Assembly: GCA_051294375.1 (NCBI GenBank)
Contig: CM119269.1
Coordinates: 10,165,056-10,229,055, forward strand
From: Paraspadella gotoi
Taxonomy: Eukaryota; Chaetognatha
Direction of reading: 5' to 3'
Length of the DNA: 64,000 bases
Shown here: one piece after another, positions 11,739 through 25,400 of the stretch
Position numbering within the stretch: position 1 is the stretch's first letter
Layout of the letters: the number at the start of each line of letters is the position of its first letter
Notes under the pieces: generated by a model
What the model was told of the DNA's origin: nothing
Database searches by the model: none
What the model saw: the letters and a program-made list of their open reading frames with translations, nothing else
Translations under genes and position numbers: made by a program

Positions 11739-14700
11739 GTAACAAGGATGAGACATGGTGTGAAAGATATAACAGATTGAATACTGAATATCCAAATGGA
11801 TTGAATTATTACAATAGTTTATTAGATGGACGAGCTCAAGTGAGTAAATCTATTTCCTTTATTTAATCTAAATTTTATTTCATATATAGTTTTCTACTCT
11901 TTTTCAAAATTTTTCAAAAAATTGACCACTTAAATCTTTTTAGTTCTTTAACCTCCAGTATTTTATTATATTATCAGAATGAATATTTAAATAAACAGTT
12001 AAGAATGTAAAAGTAAGTAATTAGAATAAATAAAATAAATATAATATAAATATAAATATAATCAATTTAATTAAAATAAATATATTAATCGTTAGGTTAA
12101 AATCCTTTTTAACTGTTAATAACCTTTAGCGGTTATCGTAATCCTAATCGATAGGGCTTGATATGTTATTGGAACCGATCTGATAAAGATTTGTCTGTCT
12201 CGCCCACGTATGCTGCTGTGCATAGGCCGCCCAATAGATGGCTCCTGATGTTTTCGGTCTTGAGATTTTGTCTTTCACCATTTGCTCACTTAAAGAACCG
12301 CGGGTCGTCACTGAAGTGGAGATCCCCTGCTTTGCCAGCACCCGCACCAATGATTCAGTGATCCCTTGGTGGTAGGGGCGGGACAGGTGACTCACGTTCT
12401 TGAGACGCTTCTGCCTATCTCCCGGTTGCGCTATGGTGGGCGCGGTTGGTCCTTCAACAGTAAGGTCTTGTTCTTCCTCCTGGGGGGGTGGAGGTTGAAC
12501 CTGCGTCAGCGGTTACTTGGACAATGGACAGCCGCTTGATGGCCACTGACCTCAGCCAGGTACTGCCCGAACCTTGCCTTCTCGAACTCCCACAGAGGGT
12601 AACCATTGATCGCCAGGGCTCTTTTGACATGCTCAAGCTCGGCAGCCTGAAGCTCGGGAGTCGACTGAATCAGAGCGGCTCTCCTGGTAAGGGACCTGAC
12701 CGTGGCCAGCTTGTGCGACAAGGGAGCATGAGAATCAAAGGGAATGTATTGGTCACTGGTCAATGGTCACTGTGTGTCAATTGGTCAGTGTGGGTCGGTT
12801 TGCGATATACTTAAAATTCCAATGAGCCGCCCTCTTTGCGCTTTATAAGCACATCGAGCATTGGACCATTTGACCATTGTCCTCCTTTTCACATGTCCAC
12901 GTGGTGCTAGCTTATATGCTGTTTAGATGGGTCAATAAGGTCTCAATGAGATCATTGCGCACGGCCAGGATGGTATCGTCTGCTTTCGAATACAATCAAC
13001 AACTTAAGGCTTTGTGACGAGGGTTTCCAAACCTACCTAATTTAAACATAAGACATTCCTTCTTTTAAATTTTTATAATCAAAATACGTAAAAATAATGT
13101 ATAAGCTATGCGCACATATTTTGAATATTTTTTTCTTTAGGAATGCGATGACGATGGACAGTTTGAGCCTACTTATTGCAACACAACTCATTGCATGTGC
13201 GTCAATGTCTATGGAATGATCAATGATTCTTCAGCCTTGGCCATTGCAAACGAATTAAGTTGTCCATCAGGTCTTTTAATCAATATTTTTAGCCGGATCT
13301 GCTTAAAGCAGATCTAGGCTCCAAAATTCACTCTGTGGGTCCGTCGGTTCGCCCCAACATCGATGATGATAAGTTGAATATAAATTTAAAATTAATTATT
13401 ACATATTAAAATTAATTAATTAATTAATAGATTAATTAATTAATTAATTAAATATCGTAGGCAGATCCGACATTGTTTGCTCAAACTTGTTCTTTTACAT
13501 CCTTTCTGCCCTGCCGATTGTGNNNNNNNNNNNNNNNNNNNNNNNNNNNNNNNNNNNNNNNNNNNNNNNNNNNNNNNNNNNNNNNNNNNNNNNNNNNNNN
13601 NNNNNNNNNNNNNNNNNNNNNNNNNNNNNNNNNNNNNNNNNNNNNNNNNNNNNNNNNNNNNNNNNNNNNNNNNNNNNNNNNNNNNNNNNNNNNNNNNNNN
13701 NNNNNNNNNNNNNNNNNNNNNNNNNNNNNNNNNNNNNNNNNNNNNNNNNNNNNNNNNNNNNNNNNNNNNNNNNNNNNNNNNNNNNNNNNNNNNNNNNNNN
13801 NNNNNNNNNNNNNNNNNNNNNNNNNNNNNNNNNNNNNNNNNNNNNNNNNNNNNNNNNNNNNNNNNNNNNNNNNNNNNNNNNNNNNNNNNNNNNNNNNNNN
13901 NNNNNNNNNNNNNNNNNNNNNNNNNNNNNNNNNNNNNNNNNNNNNNNNNNNNNNNNNNNNNNNNNNNNNNNNNNNNNNNNNNNNNNNNNNNNNNNNNNNN
14001 NNNNNNNNNNNNNNNNNNNNNNNNNNNNNNNNNNNNNNNNNNNNNNNNNNNNNNNNNNNNNNNNNNNNNNNNNNNNNNNNNNNNNNNNNNNNNNNNNNNN
14101 NNNNNNNNNNNNNNNNNNNNNNNNNNNNNNNNNNNNNNNNNNNNNNNNNNNNNNNNNNNNNNNNNNNNNNNNNNNNNNNNNNNNNNNGCATCTGCTTGAT
14201 TCAAAGCACAGGATCCCGGACCTTATGAACTCATCTTTGTCGGTCCGTCGGTCCGCCTCCCGTCCAATATTGCGGGCACCAACACTTATATCATGTCAGA
14301 ATATCGAATTATATGATTAATTATTGCAAAAAAACGATGGTTCCGGTCCGTCCGTCCGCTCGCGTCCGCTCCGTCGTCCGTCCGGTTCCGTCCCCCTTTA
14401 GCAAAAAACTCCAATTACTTCGTGATTTGGATGGATGGATTGAGTATGAAATTTTGTGTGTGAGAGGAAAGCTGCTTGTGATTTTGAGATGGATATGAAG
14501 TTTCGAGGGAATCGTGCGAGTGGAAATTGGTTTATAATGCTCGAAAAAACAAAAAAATATATTTCACTATTTGAACGCCAATTGCTCATGAGGCATTGGA
14601 TGGCCAATTGACTGAAACTTTGTGATTGATGGTAGGAAAGTGTGTGATTGAGCTGGATATAAAGGTTCTGATGTGAATCGTGCGAGTGGGAAATGAGTTA

Positions 14701-16157
14701 AAATGGAAAAAACAAAAGTCATATTTACCTTAAAGTATTTTTACTTAAATTTACTCATAATTATTATTGTTTATTAAAATTGGATAGATAAATCGAAATT
14801 GAATTGGGTGTGGTAAGAAAGTATGTGATAAAGCTGGATATAAATTTTTTGATGGAATCGTGAGAGTGGAAAAGAGTTCAAATTAGAAAACCAAAAGACA
14901 CACTTTATTTGAATTTTTTAAAGTTTCTCTCTCTCTATCTCTTTCTGATGATTGATGTGATTGATTGATTGATTGACCAAATTATGCCAATTGACAAAAA
15001 TATGCCAGTTGACCAATTCTTAAAGTTGACCAAATTCTGCAAGTTGATCAAGTTCTGCAAGTTGACCAAATTAGGCCAGTTTGATAAGAATTATGCCAGT
15101 TGACACAATTATGCTGGTTGACCAAATTATCTTAATTGATTAAATTATGTCAGCTGACACAATTATGTCAGTTGACCAAATTATGTCAGTAGACCAAATT
15201 TAGTAAGTTAACCAAATTATGTCAGTTGACCAAATTATGCAAGTTGACCAAGTTAGCTTATTACCATCTAATTATCGATTGACCTGGAATTTTGTATGTG
15301 AGTAGAAATGTGGTGATTGAACAGGAAACCAAGTTTCGATGGAATCTTTTGAGTGGAAATGAGTTTAAATGGAAAAAAACAAAAATCTGTTTCACTAATT
15401 GATTATGATTCTTTTTCCTTTTATATTAAATGTATATGCAGGAAGTATTAATAAATCAAATAATTAATTAGTTTATTAATAAATTATTCAATTAATTAAT
15501 CCATAATTAATTAATCAGTCAATCAATCCGTCCATCCGTTCCACCTTAGCAAAAAGATCCAATAAACTCGTGATTGGCTGGTTGGATTGCAATGAAATTT
15601 CGTGTGAGTGGAAATGAGTTTAAGTGGAAAAAAACATAAGTCGCATTTACTAAAAATATTTTACTTATTTTAACCAATAAGTTCTAATTAATCATAATTG
15701 GATGGATAGATTGAGTTCAAATTTTATGTGTGGGTATAAAAATGTGGAACGTGCTTGATATAAAGTTTCGATGGAAACGTATGAGTGGAAATGAATTTAA
15801 ATGAAAAAAAATATGAGTCACATTTACTTGAATCTTTTTATTTTATTTATACCCATAATAGATTGAGATGAATTTTGTGAGCGGGTAGGAAAGTGTGTGA
15901 AGAAGCTAGATATAAAGTTCTGACGGAATTGTGCCAGTGGAAATGAGTTTAAATGGAAAAAACATAAGTCACATTTACTCGAATCTTTATTATTATTGAT
16001 TACTAATTTATGATTACTAATAAATGTTTTAATTAATTAATTAATTAATGTGAAAAATGATGAATTTAAAAAAATTATGCAAGTTGAAAAAATGATGCTA
16101 GCAGAAAAATGATGGAAGTTAAAAAATCCTAAAGCATAAGGATCGTCGCAATTGCAA

Positions 16158-16189
<32 letters not shown>

Positions 16190-16296
16190 CAGAAAAATGA
16201 GCATAAGGATCATCGCAATTGCAAAGAGAGAGAGAGAGGAGAGAGAGAGAAAGAAAGAGAGCAGAAAAATGAGCATAAGGATCGTCGCAATTGCAA

Positions 16297-16334
<38 letters not shown>

Positions 16335-16367
16335 AGGAAAATGAGCATAAGGATCGTTGCAATTGCA

Positions 16368-16402
<35 letters not shown>

Positions 16403-19400
16403 CCGAGATAAAAATTAGCGAATAAAAAAGTTGTTATTTTACTCACTGAATAAAAATACTTAAAATACTTACAAAATACATAAAATTGATAAAATTATTA
16501 TTCTGATAACATTGTTTAATCACATGCAATATATCTTGTAAGGCGGGCCAAAATTGAACACTTTTATAACTTCTAGTTCTCTCAAAAAAATTTCTTTTTC
16601 CTTTTACTACTAAATCGATTTTCAATGTAACTTTTTGAATTAGTTCATTGGGTTGTTGCTCTGAAGCTTTTAAATATTTTATTAATAATATAATAATTAT
16701 ATAAAGTTTTGACGGAATTGTGCTAGTGGAAAGGAGTTTAGATGGAAAAAACATAAGTGTGGCAGCAAGACTTAAAGCTGCCTCACTGCTGTCCGTCCTC
16801 AGCCTCGTCTCATGGCTGAGCAGGCTAAATCATCTCATTCCATCCGTGCGTCCCGGGTTCAATCCTGGGTATCCCGGTTCTGGCTTAAATGCGATCTTCT
16901 CTGCTTTCGACTAAAAAAAGTGCTATTTCTGAAACCTGTAAAATCTCAAAACAGTTCATGTGGTAGGTCAGCAAAATCCGATCAAAGATGGATTTTTTAA
17001 AATGCTAATTATAAATAGAATTAGTTTTTAAAAATATTTAACATATAAATATTTTCGTAGTTTTAGTGAATGTTTTTAATTTGAATGTCTATATATCTAA
17101 CATTATCTCTGAATCATGAGCTTTAATTTTAGACCTCACCCAACTTTCTACGATTTTATAACTTAAATCAGCTCAGAACATCAAACTGTGATAAATCATG
17201 CATGACATGTCGAAATTCTTCGCGCTGCTTCCTTATTTGAACCTAGTGAGGCGACTTACCACCGGTCTCTCTCTCTAAACCCTNNNNNNNNNNNNNNNNN
17301 NNNNNNNNTGCGTAATAATATCACAGTAACCAAATGAAGTCCGAAGCTCTCTTAATGCTTCCCATCGGTTGAATCCGAATATTTTTCTGATACCATCATT
17401 AATAGCAACATTAATTCTGTTTCATGTCTCTAGCCAAAAAAGATTTTACCTCCATAGCCATATAGTAGTTATAGGACACAATTTGTATAAAACAATTTCA
17501 ATAGAACATCTTCAGATGGTTTATACAAAGCATTAATTTAAACAATTTACTAGATCGATATAAAGATGAGAGTTCTTTGCTGAGTGTAGAAGACGAAAAA
17601 TAGTAATAATAAAAGTAAGAAGGAAGGTGAAGATTGTGACGATGTAATTGGAAGTAGAAAAGTAAGTGATGTCTAAGCTTCTCTCGCTGTGCCACTCTTT
17701 ATCATGCCGCCGGAGCCACTTGACCTTGACGTCGCCATCCGGCGCTTATTACTCGTGTTCGCGATCAATCTAAGGTAATTGCCAAAGCTGCAGGGCAAAG
17801 TGAAGCCGTGTGGATTTGACCGGCTCGGAGAACAGAGGAGAGAGCGAAGGGTTCTTTAACTTTGTTTTGTCTTTAGACTTAGCTTTGTTTTTATGCTTAT
17901 GTATGTACTGAATCAACCTTGTTGTATTCAAAATAAAACGCATATTCGCCTCCCTACCCGGGTTTTAGCCCGGTGGTCGGCTCGGGGCGCTTTACCCGCC
18001 GGTAACACGGTAACACAGCCTGATCCGAAGCTCAGGGACTGCTTATATTGAATGGTTTTGTCACTAATTCAGCGTCCTTCAATCGAAACTAAAGTCAGCC
18101 AGCAAATAAGTGAACGAATCGAGAGAGGCACAAACAAATTGCGTTATATATCAATTAATTAATCATCTGATTAACTGCTTATCGCTAAATGATCGTAAGC
18201 ATATCCAGCTATGTTTGCTCCAAATTGTTACTTTCATCTTCAACTGCAACAAGATAATGATAAAACTAATAAACTAAAAATGGCTAAATAATTAAATGCA
18301 CTTTTTATATTTTTGATTACAGAATTTACTACTTGTACTCCACTGAAAGCCTATACTTTTGCTTGGTGTTTCAAATATGGGCACATTTTAGATGAAGATG
18401 GATGCCCGACAGAGAAATGTTATGATCCTTGCGAGGTGCAGTATGAAAANNNNNNNNNNTTGAAATGTTTTATCATTGTTACCCTTGTATGACATTGTGT
18501 ATTATAAGGAGTTGTGATAATAGTATTTGCTTCAAAGTTGCAACACAATTTAAATTAAATTAATCAAAAGATTAAAATAGAGATCTCTTTTTCAGGGTGT
18601 TCAATGCGGGGAATACTTATTTTGCGATGCAGATCCTTTTTATAACTGCTCGATGCCTTGCTCTAATCCAAACCCAACTTGTATATTTGAGGTAAAAGAA
18701 TTTCAATTCAATTTTTGAATTTCAGCTCTTTTTTCCAAAAGCGGCCCATTTTCGTTCCTTAATCCTTGATAATGAGGTTAACCTTATAATTAAATTTTAA
18801 TCTGTTATTAAACTTCTAACTAAATCAATAACTTTAATTTCTAATCTTCAACATAATCCTAACTTTATATTTAAAAGATTAATCTTTTACCTTAATTATC
18901 TAAATATAAAGCAATATCCTTAACTGTAATCCTTAAACTTATCCTAAACTTTTATATATAACTTAATTGTTAACTTAAATAATTAAGCTTAAAAATTATT
19001 TTAATTCCGAATTGAAGATGAAATGGGGCGCTCTGGGAAAATAAGGCCGGAACTTCCGAAGGGCTTTACAGGAAATCGTGCATTAATTGAATAAACAGTT
19101 TTATGGTTCAAAATAACATCAAGAGAGAGCTAGAAACATAGTTAATAAAATTATTGATTAATTTAAGCAAAAATTAAACACAAAGGTTTAATAATATATC
19201 AAAATAAAGCACTAGGTATCCTCAACTATCATTTAAATTAGTTTTCAGTTTGTGATCTCCTGTTCATTGCGTTAAATTTTCAGATTTTGGTTTTAATGAC
19301 TATTAATTTTTTGTTTATATTAAACTATGGTGGACTAAAATCCACCAACCGTTCATCAGCGGCCATTGGTGCCGGAGGCAAGTCATTCGCCTCCCAACCC

Positions 19401-22400
19401 AAAGGTCCGGGGTTCTAGCCCGGTGGTCGTCTGGCAGTTAAGAGGGACGGGGCGCTTAACCCGCCTGTAACATGGTGTTACAGCCTGATCCGAAGCTCAG
19501 GGACTGCTTATATTGAACGGTTCTGTCACTAACACAATAATAATCACTGTTTCTTCAAAACCTTAATATTTTTTTAATCTTTGCAGAAAAGACACTTTTG
19601 TCGGACCTCTAATTGGGCTCCGGATCCACTAATGAGAGACAATGTAACAATATTTACTTGTGATGGGCTCACTTTAACTGGATGTCCTCCGGGTTACAGA
19701 TGTCAGATCGAAGGTCTGAACCCTAATGAAAAAAATGATGGGTTTTGCTGCCCGGAGTTTGGTAAGATTTTGTAATCTTTGCTGTCATTCTTCAAATATT
19801 TTTTTAAAAAATTTGTCATAACTAATGTATTAAGATACAGCCATAATTTTTAGAAGCGTCAATGATGTTTAGGTTCAGGTCAGTGATTAAGGTTATTGGT
19901 TAGTTGAGAATTTGTTTAAAAAAATAATAGTAAAATTAAGTTTTGGGATTATGGAACTGAAATGGGACGCTTTTGAAAAGAAATACCAAATTTTAACTAA
20001 AATTTTTTGGGGTAATTCCAAATATCTCTGTTTTTAAAAAATAATGAAGTGATAAAGTAAAAGTTAAATAATAAAATAATCCTAATAATATATTTGTTTT
20101 ATTAGAAATTAACTATTTTTATTCTTCTTAAGACGCAGAGACAGATCACGCTTAATTTGCTTCCCACCCTACTTATGATCATTTTTACTTCACTCGTCGC
20201 CATATTTGATTCATAATCTTTTAGCTATAGTTGTTGTTTGGTACTCGGAGACCTAAGGTACTGTCTCCATGAGCGTTAACCGCCCGCAAGAAGGGCAATA
20301 GGGTCAGGAAAAGAAGAAATCTGACAAAAAGTCCAGAAAAATGCTTATAAAAAATTGTAGTAGCGTTATGTTAGGAGCCTTGGTTACCTTACAAATATAC
20401 ATAATGAGCTTTAACAATAGATATTCATTATCTCCAGAAAAAGAGCAATATTTCAGACCCATTAGTAAATATTTTTTTATCTGGGAATAGTACAAAATAT
20501 GCAAATGAATGATGATACTAGAATTACAAAAGAATTTTTTCTTTTTATCTATATTTGAACTTGTTCATTGTAATAGATCATCATCATCAACAGCAAAGAT
20601 TTTCAAAAAGATTTTTCAAAAGAGCAATCTTTTGCCAATATGCATGATAAATTTGGCTGCTTAATAGGCAAGAATAATATGCTTAATTATTTTTTAATTA
20701 TTAAAGAAGATAGAATAATTCAATATTTGAAAAAAAAATTTTTGTGTTCAGAAATTTTGGATCTAGACTATGAACCAAAATTTTGCATTTTGAAAAAAAT
20801 CAGATTCAAGGCATTTGATTTTGGAACAATCTGATGTTTTTTGTTTTTTAATATCTTTATTTTTTATGCAAAACTAAAATTCTGAATGACCATTGGTCAA
20901 GAAGAATAATTTTTTCCCAAATCTTTAAAGAAGTAAAGCATTGCTCAAATTGAGAATATTAAATGTTTTATATAAAAAAAATAATAAAAGCTTAAAATAA
21001 AATAGAATTTGAAAAATATATGTTTGTATTTGTATCTATTTAAAATTGTAATATGATAAACAAGCAGTGGGTCAAGCTTTTTGTTTCCAGTTAAAAATAA
21101 TGAAAAATGATTATTTTTTTTCACAGACAAAAAGGTAGACAACCAAACTGTTTATATTAAACTTTTAATTTATAATTTTACATATTTAAAATAACATTTT
21201 ATCATGCTACTATATGTATTTTGGCTTGTTTTTTACTTTAACTAAAAAATATATGCAAATTTATGGAGTAAAAGAGCTTTATTGGTAATCAAAATGTAAT
21301 TCAATTTTTCTTTTTTCCAAATCTGAAAGAAAAACAAAAAAAATTATATGCCTTCATTAAAATTTTTAACTCCGAAAACTGTTATACTTTTAACTAGGTT
21401 TTAAACAAACCTTGTCTTAACATTTTTGGATAAAATTTATAGAAACTAGTTCAGAAAGGTGCCCCATGATTAGGGCTTTAATTTTATACCTCGCCCACCA
21501 TCCTATCTCTTTTCTTTCAAAAGTTATGCTAAAAATTAACTTTTTTTATCATCGGAGAACTAAGGATTTGAACTACGCAGTACAAATCTTAATTAAATAA
21601 AAATTTTGGCAAAGCGGGAATATCTATATTTATCCTATTTGTATAATACCTAAATTTCAAAATAAAAACTAAAGAAAAATTTTTAATCATCTAGAGACAT
21701 ATCACTTTCAGTTATACCCATCGTCTTACTCGTTTATGGCTTATGGTTTAAGAATTCAGAGAAATAAAGTATCTAGTCCAAATTTCAACTTTTACACTGT
21801 ATTTTACTGTATCATTCTAGCCAAATCATATTTTGCATGTATTTGTCCAGCATAACTGTCAGGAAGGAATGGCTTGTTAGTACAAATGGTCAGACAAAGT
21901 AAATTCAATGACCGATAATTTTTTTTTCGTGCACATGAAATTAAGCGTGATCTGTCTCTGCGTCTTAAATAAATTAATTTATAAAATAAATGAAATAACG
22001 TTAATTTTACTTTAGCCGACCAGGGTTAAAGGTGAGGGTTAAGAGGAAAGGTCATTCAGCATAACAATATGTAATCATTGATGTGTTAGAGCTAATATAT
22101 CGAGAAATACATTATAGTCATCAGTAATCACAAAAAAATAAGTTCTTATTATATGTAAACATTCCGTTTTCAATAATTTTTTTAAATGGTAAATAACAAA
22201 ATGTTAAGTTAAATGGGTTAGCACATTTTTTAAAGATTAGTTTTTAATCTGATTGTTAAAAAATTCTAGTTAAGAAGTTAAAACACGGTAAGGATAATTA
22301 AAAGGGGAGAATTAAACAATTAATCTTGTTACTTCGTTTGGTTTCCAGTCATGAACAAAATCTTCAGTTAAATAGATGGTAAAGAAATTCGAGCTACAAT

Positions 22401-25400
22401 GAATCTACACTGAATTTGAAGAGTTGCAGCCTAAACGACTGCAATAATATTGAATTAAAAATTTGATTAGCAATCTAAAAACATTTGTAAAAATGTAATA
22501 GAGAGACATTTGATAAACGCGTTCCAGTTAGAAAGAATTCAGGGTTAAAGTTTAAAAACGTTTCATTTTCAAGGTTACAAGTTGAAATTTAAAAATGTCT
22601 CTCTATTACATTTTTCTAATTCAGTAATAAAAAATTCATAAAAAATATCATATGGATTGGTCTTTTCGTTTGACCTGCAACTCTTCAGATAGGTTTCTTT
22701 TATTTATATTATAATTAAACCGATATAAAATGGGGTAGAATGCATCAAATGCTTAAAGTGGATACATTTTCGGAATCGCCAGGACTCAGCTTTCTGAATT
22801 GTACTCCATTTTAGCCTATTTGAAGTTGAATTGAATGACCCTTTTTCTTAAGGGTGGTTTGGGGTGGTTTAAGGTTAGAGTGGTTAAGGTTTAAAGTGTT
22901 AGTTGGGAAATAATTTTATTAATTTTATTTTAAATATAAATATTTTTAAGTGTTTTTCAAAGACGCCAAAACCCCTGTCGGTGAAAGTAAAATTTAACTA
23001 ATGTATGCTATGATAATTATAAGGTTAGATAGCATTATGCATCCTTTATTTCTCAGACTGTAGAGCTCAATATTACGGATATACATATCGGGGGATAAAA
23101 TCTACTACAAGCGAAGGATATAAATGTCAAGCATGGAACACTCATACACCTCAACGGCATTCGTATACACAAGACAGCGATTTTTTGGGTAAGCTCAACG
23201 CTTTTCCTCATAAGATATAAGAAAAAATAAAAATATTGCAGTTTTACAACATAAAAAAAGATTTATAGATTACTTTCATAGTTATACCGTTTTTGCAGTT
23301 ATCTGCTTTGAATAGCCATAGCCGATTAAATTTAAATGCTAATGTATACCACGTTAAAATAATCTATCATGAGCATAGATTATAGTGTTAAAATATTTTT
23401 TGTCAAAAATTATTTTTTGTTAGAGTACTCGCCTAATCAAAATTATTATATTACTATATAAAAAACATTTTTATGGTGAAATCTTAAAATTTTTTAATGG
23501 ATTCTGATAGAGCATTAAAAGTTAAACAAGAAATATAATACAGTTTTTAAAAATTCTTATGTTTTCTTAGTAAAATTTTTAAATACTGATAAAATCATTG
23601 AAAGATGATAATGATGATGATTTTTTACAGTTTTTCTTATTTTTGACCTACTTATAATAAAAATTTTTAAAAAAGATTTATACTTTGTGCAGATAACTTT
23701 TTATGAGCTATCTGAATCTGGTCTTAAAAAAATTTTTGGCCTTTCCTATCTATAATAAATATTAAAATATTAATTACTAGGGTATAGAGCCATATAAAAA
23801 AATTTTGTTCATTGAAAGTATACTTAAAATGTAAAAATTTTCGTTTAAGCTTGTACTCACTCTAAATTTTTGACTTACCCCATTGAGTGCGGCTACCCAA
23901 CTTTAAACAATCTATCTCGTATCTCTGTCGTCCTTTATTTTAAAACCAAGACAAAGATCCTTCATTTGATCCCAAAACGAGGTTTCAAAGCCAAATATTA
24001 TAGAAGCTATACTTTATTAGTCGGATCTGCTTGTCAGCAGATCCCGTCACTATAATTGACTTTGTCGGTCCGTCAGTCCGCCCCCCCAATCTTGTCGGGA
24101 ATTCGCTTATATCATGTCAGAACATCGAATTATGATAAATTATGCAAAAAAAACGATATCATGATAGATTATTTTAACGCTGTATACATTAGCGTTTAAA
24201 TTTCATCGGCTATGGCTACCAACACAGAGTTGTGGAAAGGATAGTGGTCAGAGGTGAGGACAGGCTGATAGTAAGGACAGATTGAGTGAGTTTGAAAAAT
24301 AAGTGAAAATGATTAGAGAGAGAGAGTGAAACAGTTGGTAAATAATACATTGTGCAATGTACAATAAGGCGTAGTAAAATTTCTAAATTTGACTTTAATT
24401 AAAATTCTCTCTCTCCTTACCTTCACCTGTCCTCAATCTGACCACTGTCCTTATCTCAACCTTTGTTGGAAGCTTTATCTCTCTCTCTCTTTTCTCTCTC
24501 GCTCTGTCTCTCTCTCTCTCTCTCAATCTCTCTCTCTCTCTCTCTCTCTGACTCAATGTTAAGAGAAAAATTTGTCTGATTAATCAAACGCTGATGAAGG
24601 CTTATACTTAAAGCCGAAACATGTCCTATGTAAAAATAAATCGTTGTACATAAACAAATAAACTTTGTCTTTCTCTAATTAAAATTCTAAAAGTGAGGAA
24701 CAAATAATATTATACTAATGAACATTTATGTAATAAAAAAAATTATAATAAATTTTACAATTTATGCAGTAGGCCATATTTATACTAGTACTAAACCAAC
24801 AAATGTTAAATTTCAAAACAGTTTTTTCTAAATTTTTTTTCAAATTTGGATTCGTCATAAAAAGTTGATAAAAAGAAATATAACTCTTTTTGAAAAATTC
24901 CTTCATTAAGTGGGTCAAAAATTAGAAAAAAGCTATATTTTTAAGCTGAAAATTAACTTTTTATTATTAAATATAGTTTTTTAATTTTAACCACTTAATA
25001 AAAGAATTTTTAAAAATGATTTATATTTTCTTTTATCAACTTTTGACGAGAAATTCAAATCTGCAAGCAAAATTAAGAAAAGCCTATTTTGAATTTTTCG
25101 ATTTATAAGGATAAGTACTATATAATAATACAGCCTACTGCGAAAATTAAAAAACATAAAATAATTTTTTTTTACAAATTAATGTTCACTGATGGTATGT
25201 TGTTCATATTTAACTTTTAGATTTTCGTATGTAACTTTCACTACGCCTTAATGTACAACAAATATATAATTTTGAAAACTGAATAATAATTAAATGTTAA
25301 CAATTAACTAATAATAAATAAATCAATAAATCAATAAATGACAGAGAAAGAAAGGTTGAAATTTGAAAAAGATACAATTGGTGAGGGATAGCTAAGTAAG

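Noticed and set aside
13440-14320. Long frames on both strands of mostly X residues
   Set aside because: Created by the N gap; only the short ends are real sequence, and those are repeats.
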